Below, piece by piece: positions 1 through 8,929 of a stretch of 64,000 nt of DNA; the first letter of the stretch is position 1, and every line of letters starts with the position of its first letter. The position numbers and the translations under genes were made by a program. The stretch covers positions 310,001-374,000 of the forward strand of contig JAPQWV010000483.1 in the NCBI GenBank assembly GCA_027422505.1, read 5' to 3'. The notes under the pieces were generated by a model. It was not told the origin of the DNA. It was given only the letters and a program-made list of their open reading frames with translations, and searched no databases. The stretch is from Craterostigma plantagineum (lineage: Eukaryota; Streptophyta; Magnoliopsida; Lamiales; Linderniaceae).

Positions 1-577
1 CGAACGTGGTTACAATATATACAACCATGATTTCTCATGACCTAATTTGCTGCTATGTTCTATGTATCGAAGCTAATAATATATGGGATTGAGTATCTCA
101 CGCCCGAATCAAATGAGACCCTAAGCTCTTAAGTTGATGTTATGTGACTGAGTATCTCACACCCTCAGAATAAGCAGCAATACTTAATGAGGTAAACAGA
201 GCACGAGGATGGGTAGTGAGTGAGAAGTGATTTATCAATGCGTGCTTTCATCAAGAGACCAAAGAATGATTCAGATGCAAGAAAAGTCTACCATACATAC
301 CAAAACAAAACACAAGAGGACTGATCAGCAATTTGCACAGATTGATGTAAATTCCTCTAGGTGAATTTTCCTTCTTAGAGTGGCAGTATGCACAAATTCG
401 ATTATCCTTAGAGCCTTCTATCTATCAATCAATACACCATTCTGCTTTCGAGATGATGAAGGTGAGCTTACTTCATAGATTTGGGGGATCATGATAATGA
501 ATTATGCGAAAGCAGCAATAGAAACTCTTAAACAAAGCCCAACTACCCACAAATAGACAAGAATGCTTTATTACCTC
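1..577. other. Intergenic / 3' flank, no gene seen
   Basis: Lies downstream of the minus-strand complex I gene. I see no coding exon. The motif TGAGTATCTCAC occurs twice (about 91-102 and 150-161), which may be a worn repeat. Confidence 0.4.
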
Positions 578-1006
578 TCAAACAGCCTCCTCCACATCCT
601 TGGGACCTAAACAATACAAACAAGCATCAATCAGGCAAAATTTCATCATCGTTTAGGCGACACCTAAACGAATCGGCACAAGAATAATCGAATCGAAGAA
701 ATAACGTAACGAACCATGGAATTCGTGAGGGCGATGATCTTTTCCCCAACCAACCCCGCGAGTGGCTTCCAAGTATTGGTGGACCAAATGCCTGCACTTT
801 TGGAGGTGATTCACACCTTCGATTCGATAGCACCATCTCAGCTTCTCCCTTAAGATCTTCGCCTTCTCGATTTGGATCCACTTTTCCCTAACGAGATGCT
901 CCCTCATCTCCAGCATCGCGACCGGGTCCTTGTACGGGTTTGACGGGTCGAAATCGTCCGGCGGACCCTCGTCGGCGAACAACGGAGCTCCTTTCTTTCG
1001 ACCCAT
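578..1006 (-). CDS. Mitochondrial complex I subunit, NDUFB10/PDSW type (NADH dehydrogenase 1 beta subcomplex subunit 10)
   Basis: Accessory subunit of the membrane arm of respiratory complex I in the inner mitochondrial membrane. Two exons, complement(715-1006) and complement(578-606), joined across a GT-AG intron at 607-714, give 106 aa. The start MGRKKGAPLF, the core DPVAMLEMREH, REKWIQIEKAKILREK and CRHLVHQYLEATRGVGWGKD match the plant B10 family as I remember it. The spliced C-terminus reads HEFHGPKDVEEAV. Without splicing the frame runs into unrelated intron residues, so the short second exon is well supported. The upstream neighbour, the NIMIN-like gene, is divergent and shares about 600 bp of intergenic sequence. 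Nothing looks broken. The family call is from recognition; the splice model is from the sequence. Confidence 0.85.
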
Positions 1007-1283
1007 TTCAATTTCTTCTCTCCTTCGTTTTCCTCGGAGAAATTGCGAAGCTGAATCTGATTAGTTTCTCAGTTGTGCGGCGGAGCTGAAGAAAAACTCA
1101 CCTGTCGGGTCAGTATGAGGCATTTACGAAGTGCAAAATACAATATGCCCCTTGATCGTTACAGTAGTTACACTCATACCCCTAATAAACAACAAATTCA
1201 CAATGGCTCTTGGGCTGGCCAACAAGTCCACGTGAATTGGGCCTAAAGAAGAAAAAGACCTAAAAGCAAGCACCACAGCATGC

Positions 1284-1317
1284 TGACGTCATTTGATGTC
1301 GTCATCACGCTTCGTCA
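1284..1317. promoter_or_regulatory. Cluster of TGACG (as-1/TGA-factor type) sites upstream of the NIMIN-like gene
   Basis: A perfect palindrome TGACGTCA at 1284-1291 is followed by two more CGTCA half-sites at 1300-1304 and 1313-1317, about 300 bp before the NIMIN-like start. TGACG is the core bound by TGA bZIP factors, the NPR1 partners. A W-box-like TTGACT on the minus strand (about 1465-1470) and a TATA-like TTATATATTA (1481-1490) follow. Sites are seen directly; regulation is inferred from known salicylic-acid control of NIMIN genes. Confidence 0.5.
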
Positions 1318-1621
1318 TCGATTCGATTTGTTGATAAAGACCACGACTTTGTGTCTAATTCAAACTAAACAAAGACCTTAAGCATCTTGAGAGAGCGAGA
1401 GAAGCAACTAATACAAGCATTTTCCAGGCAAATCATATTTACAATCCAAACCGACGAAATCAAAAGTCAAAAAGTCTTGTTTATATATTAATATATACAC
1501 AACAGTAGGACGTAGTTGTCTGCCCACCATGTCTGCATTGCAATTTGCATATATAGGCGAGCGAACAAGATAAAAGAGGACTAACCGTGATATTATTACA
1601 CGAACACGTCAGCAGACATCT

Positions 1622-1912
1622 ATGGACAGGGGAAGAAAACGGAAGAGAGTCGACGTCGAGAAAGAAAGCGAAGAGGTAACTGAGGAGAAGGTTAATGAGT
1701 TCTTTGCCATTCTCAGGAGGATGAGAGTCGCCGTCGAGTACTTCCAGAAAGCCGACGCTGCGGCGGCGGCGGCTGTTTCCGACAGCCAAGGCAGCGGAGG
1801 CGGCAGGCAGAAGATTCCGACCGCGGCGGATGACGGCGGACGTGGGAAGAGGAAGGAGAAGATCGGCGGCTTATTGGATCTCAACTCTGCGCCTGATGTG
1901 GAAGATTCTTGA
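1622..1912 (+). CDS. NIM1-INTERACTING (NIMIN)-like regulator of NPR1
   Basis: Small (96 aa), single-exon, very charged protein. NIMIN proteins bind NPR1/NIM1 in the nucleus and modulate salicylic-acid induced gene expression. Visible parts: a basic N-terminus MDRGRKRKRVDVEK (possible nuclear signal); an acidic stretch followed by EEKVNEFFAILRRMRVAVEYF at about residues 21-41, resembling the NPR1-binding helix with its paired Phe; an alanine run at about 46-51; and near the C-terminus GGLLDLNSAPD (about 82-92), which contains an LDLN EAR-type repression core. Upstream TGACG sites agree with this role. The family is short and divergent, so the NIMIN call rests on motif layout rather than global similarity. 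Another small EAR-motif protein is the main alternative. Confidence 0.7.
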   Translation: MDRGRKRKRVDVEKESEEVTEEKVNEFFAILRRMRVAVEYFQKADAAAAAAVSDSQGSGGGRQKIPTAADDGGRGKRKEKIGGLLDLNSAPDVEDS

Positions 1913-2123
1913 CTGTGACGATTACTGTGTACAGCTAGCTATTTTATATAAGACGAACGAATGTAATTTTTAATTTTTAGTAAAGCCAATCGAAATTCCA
2001 ATGAAGTGTAAGGACCAAAATGCAAATATCTCCCCAATTATCTTCTTTCTCCTAGACGCGACCAAAGGGAAACCACTCGAAGCTATTTATCTCAACTTCA
2101 TCTTCTTCTCAAACTCTCTCAAA

Positions 2124-2942
2124 ATGTCCTTCCCAAGCATGAGTTTGGTGAAAATTCCGTTCACGGCAAACGTAAATCAGCATCGTTCTACTTTCCTCAT
2201 AAGCCCAAAGACTCCATCATCGTTCGTAGCTTCGGCGACTTCTCCGAAGAAGCCAAGAACTGGGAAATTCGACAGCAAAAACAGGAGAACGAATTCTCTG
2301 ACCACAAAAGATCCCATAGAACAAACAGAGGACAACGAAATCTTCAATGGAGATGCCACGGAGAACAGCGTTGGCTCTGTTGATGATGGTTTTGTGATGC
2401 CTCAACTTCCCGGGCAAAGCACCGATTTTTGGGAGGGTCCTCAGTGGGATGCTTTCGGATTCTTCGTTCAGTACATGTGGGCTTTTGGCATAGTTTTCGC
2501 TGTAAGTGTTTTATGGCAAAAAGGATTCCATCTTTTTACCTTTTGTGATTAGGGATTGTACAAAACAGTAACTGCTTAGTTCGATTCCTTAAACCATAGC
2601 ACTCTCCGAGGTAAGTAGTTACTTCGAGCTCATGGGCTTCGAAAAACTGCCTCGTGTAAGAAGCTAAGAAGAATTATAAGATATAGCTCTGTAATTACAT
2701 GTCTTTTATGTGATTTTATCACATGTCAAATGTTAATTGAAGGGTTCATTACTACCTTCGTTCTGCAGCTAGTTGCTTGTGGAATAGCTGTGGCCACGTA
2801 CAATGAAGGAGCGACTGACTTCAAAGAAACGCCTGCGTATAAGGAATCTATTCAATCCCAGGAGCTTCTAGAAGAACCCGACACGTCTAATTCAGACGTG
2901 TTCGAGTCAAATCCTACTGAGGAAGCTCCAAGCTTGGAGTAA
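2124..2942 (+). CDS. Chloroplast NDH complex subunit, PNSB5/NDH18-like
   Basis: Predicted component of subcomplex B of the thylakoid NAD(P)H dehydrogenase-like complex, which supports cyclic electron flow around photosystem I. Exons 2124-2501 and 2769-2942 join in phase 0 (GCT|GTAAGT ... CTGCAG|CTA) to give 183 aa. The first roughly 60 residues are Ser/Thr/Lys rich and poor in acidic residues, like a transit peptide. A conserved block with FWEGPQWDAFGFFVQYMWAF leads into one membrane span that crosses the splice junction (GIVFALVACGIAVATYN, about residues 119-135). An acidic tail ends in ESNPTEEAPSLE. I start at 2124 rather than at upstream in-frame ATGs because this gives a normal transit peptide. 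The fit to the family is from memory; the splice model is clear. Confidence 0.7.
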
Positions 2943-3573
2943 TCGTTAATTTATTAGCTTTTCTCATCGATCTTTATGGTGGTGATCTCATTTTGCTATC
3001 AATATATAGATGTGAATACAATAGGTAACAATCGTATCTATTTCTGTTATTTGATATACTAAAGAAGTTTGGAGAAAAAATTACCACATCACGTATCGCG
3101 ATTGTCAACATATAAATTGAATACTTGGGATCAAATCGCCTTACAAAGACATAAAACTGCTTGCTGCTACGTCTTGCTTTGCTTGCATTTTGCGTGCCAT
3201 CAAGTATGGGACGGATTTATGTTATGACCAAACTCAGTTAGGGAGACTTTTAACCGTTTTATGTCTTGAAAATCGTCGTGGTGTTAACTGTTATGTCAGA
3301 GTTTAATGTCTTTATAAGGCGTTTAAAAAGGAAGGTAGAAGAGGTCAACTCAGTTCTATTCAATGAAGCCAATTAAAGAAAGCAATGCCCGCGTGAGATT
3401 ACGCTATACACGACAACACAGTAAACTCAGCCACTGTACGAAGCAGATGGGAAGATCATAGGATCATCACGACATAAATACGCCCATCAATGACCATCAA
3501 AACAGCATTATTCTTGTTTCAAACCTTCCTCTCTATCAAAGGTAGAAAGAAAGAAAAAGAATTAGCAGCAATA
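2943..3573. other. Intergenic region, phytocyanin promoter side, no gene seen
   Basis: Contains the 3' flank of the PNSB5-like gene and the upstream region of the phytocyanin gene. No coding exon or repeat recognised. Confidence 0.4.
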
Positions 3574-4226
3574 ATGGTTACTAAAAAGACGACTACGTTC
3601 TTCTCCTTGCTGGTAATTCTGGCGAAAATCTTCATAGTGACGCATGGCGAAGTTTACAAAGTCGGAGGTTCCATAGGTTGGACAATCCTGGGAAACCCTG
3701 ACTACAAAGCTTGGGCTGCTTCTATAAAATTTCAAGTCGGCGATACTTTATGTAAGATCCATGCCTTGATAAGGTTTCTCGAAATGGATATCTATATAAT
3801 CTCTTTCTCTTCCATTTTCTTTTTGCAGTGTTTACGTACAGCAAAGAACATCATAACGTTGCGAGGGTGACTCATAAAGACTACAACGCATGCAACTCAA
3901 CGGTCCCTTTGGCGAGTTGGTCGACGGGCAATGATTCCTTCACGATAAGAAGGCCCGGGCACTATTACTTCATATGCGGGTTTCCGGGCCATTGCCAATA
4001 CGGGCAAAAATTCAATATACGGATAATGAAACACAATGGAAACGAGCCGAGCCCAAGCCCGAGCCAAGTGGGCCCGCATACAAAAGGACCGTCTCCATTC
4101 GAGTCACCTCAGCCTTCAACTTCTCAATCTCAAAATCAAGAGAAAGGCGGGTCTTTGTCTATCGGCTCATATTCGAAGCTTTGGGCTCTAATGGCTGCAT
4201 ATGGGATTTTTGCCATTGCATCTTAG
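3574..4226 (+). CDS. Phytocyanin, stellacyanin-like blue copper protein, predicted GPI-anchored
   Basis: Secreted cupredoxin-fold protein of the plant cell surface. Exons 3574-3751 and 3829-4226 join to 191 aa (TTA T|GTAAG ... GCAG|TG TTT). Parts in order: signal peptide (residues 1 to about 26, ending near THG); plastocyanin-like domain opening EVYKVGGSIGWT; the copper-site region with KEHHNV (first His), FICGFPGHC (Cys and second His) and YGQKF, where Gln sits at the usual axial position, as in stellacyanins rather than uclacyanins (Met); a Pro/Ser-rich linker (SPSPSQVGPHTK...SPQPSTSQ); and a hydrophobic C-terminus (LWALMAAYGIFAIAS) fitting a GPI-anchor signal. Because the ligands are present, I prefer a copper-binding phytocyanin over an early-nodulin-like protein, which usually lacks them. 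Converges on the peptidyl-tRNA hydrolase gene. Confidence 0.82.
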
Positions 4227-4486
4227 GTTTTACCATCTGTTTTGCAGTTTGTTACAAAGACTACTGTAATAACACTTGTTTTTTGAGTTGTATACTCAAG
4301 TCTGTAGGTTTGTGTTGTACCAACATAAATAACAGTAATTTATTCGCTCAAATCCAATGAATGCTAAAAGCAAAGATTTCAAGGACTTGACGCTGAAGCT
4401 CGAAATTATCCACTAAAGAATCGAAAAAGAGTTTACTGTGGTTTGTAACTTAATACCCGTTATGCGGAGGGGACACCCGGCGATGA

Positions 4487-6077
4487 TCAACTGAAACGTT
4501 CAAGCGTCTTAGCGCTGTTTACGAAAGTTGCGCTTTTGTCGAAGTTGTCTTGCACCAGAATTCGAACTGCTTCTAACCCGTTTTGAAACGTGAAATCCAA
4601 CTGAAAATAAAAATAATAAATACATAAATGTCCAACCAATAAGCACGAGAACTTGTACAAGCAAATTTGAGTACCTCTTCGCGTTCTTCTCTGTTAAAGG
4701 GACGAAGAACATAGCTTGCTGGGTTCATTTTCCCAGGAGGCCTCCCAATGCCTATCATAAGCCAATTGGTAACTTAGCGGTGCATGTGTCAATCACAAAA
4801 AACGGAATAACGGTTAACTGTAAGAAAAAGGGGAATACCTATCCTTAATCGAGGAAAATCTTTGCTACCTTTTAAGTGGCTGATAATACTTTTCATTCTG
4901 CATTATGATTGTAATACGTCATGAGAATATGTGGAGAAGAAAAAATCAGGAGGAAGATTTGGTGCCTGACGTCGGTACGATCCAACGGAAACAGGTAAGT
5001 CTAATTCAAACATCATAACTAACGTAAGCATCTACCAAAATATTCTCGAATTATGACGCAAACAATGCGACAAAAACGAAATCAAACATGACATACAATT
5101 ACAAGGAAAGCCAGACATTTCAGATAGTATATACCCATTATGTCCACCGTGTCCACCTTTGGGTAGTAGTCTCAACTTAGCAAAGGGCAAATCCAAGTCG
5201 TCAAACATCTGAAAGTGAATGGTGCATTTAGGGCTCAGAAGTCATCAAATGATTACGTATTGACGCTGACATGCTTACCACGAGAACTTGCTTTAATGGG
5301 ATCTTATAATACGAAACAATAGCCCCAACCTACGTACGATGTGCAAAGGTTAGTTTTTTGCAGGATAACATAGAATCTTTTAGCTACAAACACAGAGGGA
5401 TTCGAACTTACAGACTCACCACTGGCATTCATGAAAGTCTGTGGTTTTGCAATTATAACAGGAACACCTCCTATGAATCCTAATCACATAAGAAAGAATA
5501 TCGAATTAAAGTTTCTAGGTCGGAAAACGGTGGCAGGCAACTGACTAATCAGAAGATTCAGAACCCTTCATGATTTTCCCCTTTTATTTGGAAAGTGCAA
5601 ATCTTCAGAGAAAAAAAGAGGGTACCTTTTCCAAAAGCAGCTTTGAACGAAACGCCGTTCACGGAAATTCCCTCTGCTTCAGCAATGTAGTCAACCAACT
5701 CAAATCCCACCTAAAAGAAAACGCATCATCCCTTACTTCATAATGCCCAACAAAAAAACAATCATAAATAATCAATACAAACAAAAGATTGCAAGGACGA
5801 CTCAACAAACATTGTGTCGGGTTCGAGCGTAAAGCTTTCCGGGATTCCCGAGACCAACGAGCAGCCATGGCTTGTTGGACTTCTCCTCCTCTGATGCTGC
5901 TGCTGCTGCCTTCGTCGAAACTGAATTTAAATCAGAAGCCATCAGCTTAAAATTAGGGTTCCTAAATAAGGTATCAGACCTCGACAACAGAGGTCTATAG
6001 GAGATACGGCGAATAAAAGACGCCGCCGGCGAAGAACGAGGGAGAATTGCGGAGGATATGTTGACGGCGGCAAACAT
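4487..6077 (-). CDS. Peptidyl-tRNA hydrolase, organelle-targeted type
   Basis: Hydrolyses peptidyl-tRNA released from stalled ribosomes. Eight exons on the minus strand: 5811-6077, 5626-5710, 5412-5479, 5279-5329, 5135-5208, 4839-4897, 4675-4751 and 4487-4600. All junctions are GT-AG and in phase, giving 264 aa. The mature part carries the family signatures LLVGLGNPGKLYARTRHNVG (start about residue 72; His of RHN is the catalytic base in bacterial Pth), KPQTFMNASGESVG, DDLDLPFAKLRL, KGGHGGHNG, and RLRIGIGRPPGKMNPASYV. The first roughly 65 residues are Ser/Arg rich (SSAILPRSSPAASFIRRISY), suggesting mitochondrial or plastid targeting. An internal Met before ASDLNS could start a shorter form. 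No frame disruption. Confidence 0.9.
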
Positions 6078-6211
6078 GCTTTATATACAACAGCGTATCG
6101 TATCTCAGTTGCGTGCTTCGACCGTGTATCTGTTAATTATACGATATTTTCGTTATTATCAACAAAAAATTATTTAAAGAAAAAAAGGAAAATTTCAACA
6201 AAAATTCAAAT

Positions 6212-6282
6212 CGCCGTTGCGGGGATCGAACCCGGGTCACCCGCGTGACAGGCGGGAATACTTACCACTATACTACAACGAC
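6212..6282 (-). tRNA. tRNA-Asp (anticodon GUC), T-stem one base short
   Basis: On the minus strand the sequence begins GTCGTTGTAGTATAGTGG and has anticodon stem-loop CCCGC-CTGTCAC-GCGGG with GTC in the loop, then the T-loop TTCGATC and the acceptor end CAACGGC plus G. Plant nuclear tRNA-Asp is normally 72 nt with T-stem CCGGG/CCCGG; here the 3' side reads only CCCG before CAACGGC, giving 71 nt. The internal A and B boxes look normal. A T-run occurs downstream on the minus strand (the A-run at 6181-6186). The identity is firm; whether this copy works is uncertain because of the missing base. Confidence 0.85.
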
Positions 6283-6331
6283 TTTGTTGGCATATCTCTC
6301 CTAGTTATCATTTTAATTGATAAGTTTGCAT

Positions 6332-6385
6332 TGACGTGACGTCATGTTCTGAAGTTGTGGAATGAACCGACTAAGGTTGACGTCA
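6332..6385. promoter_or_regulatory. Two TGACGTCA palindromes upstream of the aspartic protease gene
   Basis: TGACGTGACGTCA at 6332-6344 combines an ACGTG core with a TGACGTCA palindrome; a second TGACGTCA lies at 6378-6385. These are bZIP target sequences, about 380-430 bp before the protease start. The protease resembles ASPG1, an ABA-responsive gene in Arabidopsis. The sites are seen; the regulatory role is inferred. Confidence 0.4.
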
Positions 6386-6760
6386 TTCTGCTACTCACAA
6401 AGTACAAGTTTCGTATCCCTTTAAATGCTCAAAATAGCAAATTTCATCATCTTTTAATAAAATAAATACTTGACAAATTCGCAGTCCTTTTGGCTTTTGC
6501 TTGTTATATTTACAAATTAAAAACTCGAGCACTAACTTCCTTGTCTTGCACAGCTTTGCTCGTAGCAGTAATTTATTACAGCATCTTCAAGACAAGTGTT
6601 CACTTATTCACTCACACCATCTTTTTCACTTTGTTACGATTTGTCCTTTTTACTACACCCTCACACCTACTCACCTTTCCCTTCCTAAAATAATTAATTG
6701 CAATAATAATCATATAAATCAACTAGGCAAGCACCTCACCACACCTCAATCAACGAAACA

Positions 6761-8294
6761 ATGTCTAGAGCTATTTCTTGCCTCCTCTTTCTCTTCCTCG
6801 CCACCTCCTTGGCCGACAACCTCCGCCGTGTCTCCCCGTCTCCGACACCCCACCACCAGACCCTCCTCGACGTTTCCGCCTCCCTCCGACGAGCCCAGCA
6901 AGCCCTCTCACCGGCGAAATCGCTGGACCAGCCGCAGGAGGTTTCAGACCAGCCAACCCTCCTCGGCGGCGACGGCGGCGGTAATAACTCTTACACCATC
7001 ACTCTCCACCCTCGCTCCTCCCTCCCCGCCGCCCACCGCCACGGCAACTACACGTCCCTCACGCTCTCGCGGCTCGCCAGGGACGAGAGGCGCGTGAGCT
7101 CCATCCTCAGCCGTCGCCACGCTCCTTCGCCGTGGTTCTCGTCGTCGGGATACCAAACGCCGGTGACCTCCGGCGCGAGTCAGGGGAGCGGCGAGTACTT
7201 CGCCCGCATAGGAATCGGCCGGCCGGTGAAGGAGGCGTACATGGTGATAGACACGGGGAGTGACGTCAGCTGGCTTCAGTGCGAGCCCTGCGACGACTGC
7301 TACCATCAGACCGACCCGTCTTTAAGCCGTCGAGTTCGAGCACTTACAAGGCCTTGTCGTGTGGGTCCCAGCAGTGCCAGGCGCTTCAGACGTCGGCTTG
7401 CCGCGTCGATTCTTGTCTGTATCAGGTAAGTTAAGAAGTTAGTGTAATAGATAGAATCGCCGGCGGCGGCCGCGCTGCTGTTAAAGATTGGTTTTTTTTT
7501 CTGAGCTTTAGGTTTCGTATGGTGATGGGTCTTACACGGTGGGGGACTTCGCTACGGAGACCATCAGCTTCGGCTCCTCCGGCCAGGTTCCCGGCGTCGC
7601 TCTCGGCTGCGGCCACGACAACGAGGGGTTGTTCTCAGGCGCCGACGGCCTACTAGGGCTCGGCGGCGGAGCACTTTCGCTACCATCTCAAATCAAAGCA
7701 ACCTCCTTTTCTTACTGCCTTGTTGACAGAGATTCGCAGGCGTCGTCGACCCTTGAGTTCAACTCCGGCCAGCCCCAAGATTCCGTCCTCGCGCCGATGC
7801 TGAGGAATTCCCTGATAAAGACGTATCACTACGTGGCGCTGACCGGCGTCAGCGTCGGCGGAAGGCCAGTCAACATTCCGGCGTCCCTCTTCGACATTGG
7901 GAACGGACGCGGCGGCGTCATCGTCGACTCCGGCACGGCGATAACGAGGCTCAGGCAGGAGGCGTACGCGCCGTTCAGGGACGCCTTCAAGGAACTCACG
8001 GGGAACCTCCGTTCCTCCGCCGAGGGCTTCTCTCTCTTCGACACATGCTACGACCTCGCCGGCCTGACCACCGTGAAGGTTCCGACGGTGGCGTTTCAGT
8101 TCGCCGGCGGGAAGGTTTGGGAGCTCAAGGCGGCCAACTATCTGATACCGGTGGACGACGCCGGGAAGTTCTGCTTCGCCTTCGCGGGAACCTCCGGCGA
8201 GCTGTCGATCATCGGCAACGTTCAGCAGCAGGGGACACGTGTCAGCTATGACATGGCGAATAATTATATCGGTTTTAGTGCTAATAAATGTTAA
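6761..8294 (+). pseudogene. AP1: pepsin-like aspartic protease, ASPG1-like, with one frameshift
   Basis: A1-family aspartic endopeptidase, secretory pathway. Exons 6761-7425 and 7512-8294 (CAG|GTAAGT ... TTTAG|GTTTCG). Signal peptide MSRAISCLLFLFLATSLA, propeptide, then first active-site loop VIDTGSDVSWLQC (D164) and second loop VIVDSGTAITRL; ends FSANKC. At about 7318 one base is missing between GACCCG and TCTTTAAG; adding one base restores the expected FKPSSSSTYKALSCGSQQC reading and a frame of about 482 aa, close to ASPG1-type length. It is the only one of the three copies with a 5' end. It is either a functional gene with a consensus error or a very recent pseudogene. From 7342 onward it belongs to the near-identical duplicated block. 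Confidence 0.75.
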
Positions 8295-8799
8295 GTCTCT
8301 AATATAAGACTTTAGGTTATCCGCTATGTCCATTGGTGGGATTATATCATATTCGAACCATATCTAATAATTTTAGGAAAAGTGTAATAAATGATTGAGA
8401 GGTCGTTGATGGTTGAGGTATTTATTGTAGTAATCAATGGTTTGCGGCCCATCACCAAGTGTTTATTAAATGTTTGTAGCTACTTTTCTCGTGTGATCTC
8501 ACTACCACATCTATTTTAAGAAAATAGAAATATTAATTCTAGAATGTTATGTAAATTAATGATTATATAATCGTACTAGTGAAAATATTCAAATTTGAAT
8601 AAATGCGGTATCTATTTTATTTTCTATTTGCATGTCACATATTTTATTGAAGTTCTACGGACATTCCTAGTTTGTCGGTATATAATTAAAGGTCTATTTA
8701 TCAAACGATGTATGTTATGATCGTCTTACAATTCGATTCCTTGAAGCCCAAAGGGCCTGTTCGTGGGCCCAAACTGTGGGCTGTATTGATTTATAGATA

Positions 8800-8838
<39 letters not shown>

Positions 8839-8929
8839 GTATATCTATATATATTCAATTTGAGTCCGTATACTAAACTGGGTTGGGAGTCTTGGGACTA
8901 CATGGTAGAAGACTCATTTTATTCGTTCG
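8295..8929. other. AP1-W1 intergenic region
   Basis: Holds the AP1 3' flank and the short W1 promoter, including the CT microsatellite and TATA-like stretches (about 8833-8854) 80-100 bp before the W1 start. No other gene seen. Confidence 0.5.
8802..8834 (+). repeat. (CT)n microsatellite in the W1 promoter
   Basis: About 33 bases of CT repeats directly before TATATGTATATCTATATATA and roughly 100 bp before the W1 ATG. The matching tract in block B (28752-28780) is about 29 bases, and near W5 only a few units remain. Confidence 0.9.

Noticed and set aside
1481..1884. Two minus-strand open frames overlapping the NIMIN-like gene
   Set aside because: Antisense to a recognised short gene; no splice or motif support.
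6490..6693. 67-aa open frame upstream of AP1
   Set aside because: Hydrophobic AT-rich frame in the promoter/leader region, overlapped by another frame; no features.
6944..7306. Open frames antisense to, or out of frame with, AP1 exon 1 (Arg/Pro-rich proteins)
   Set aside because: GC-rich codon shadow of the protease; no start context or motifs. Same for 7680-8333 (-) and 27780-28283 (-).
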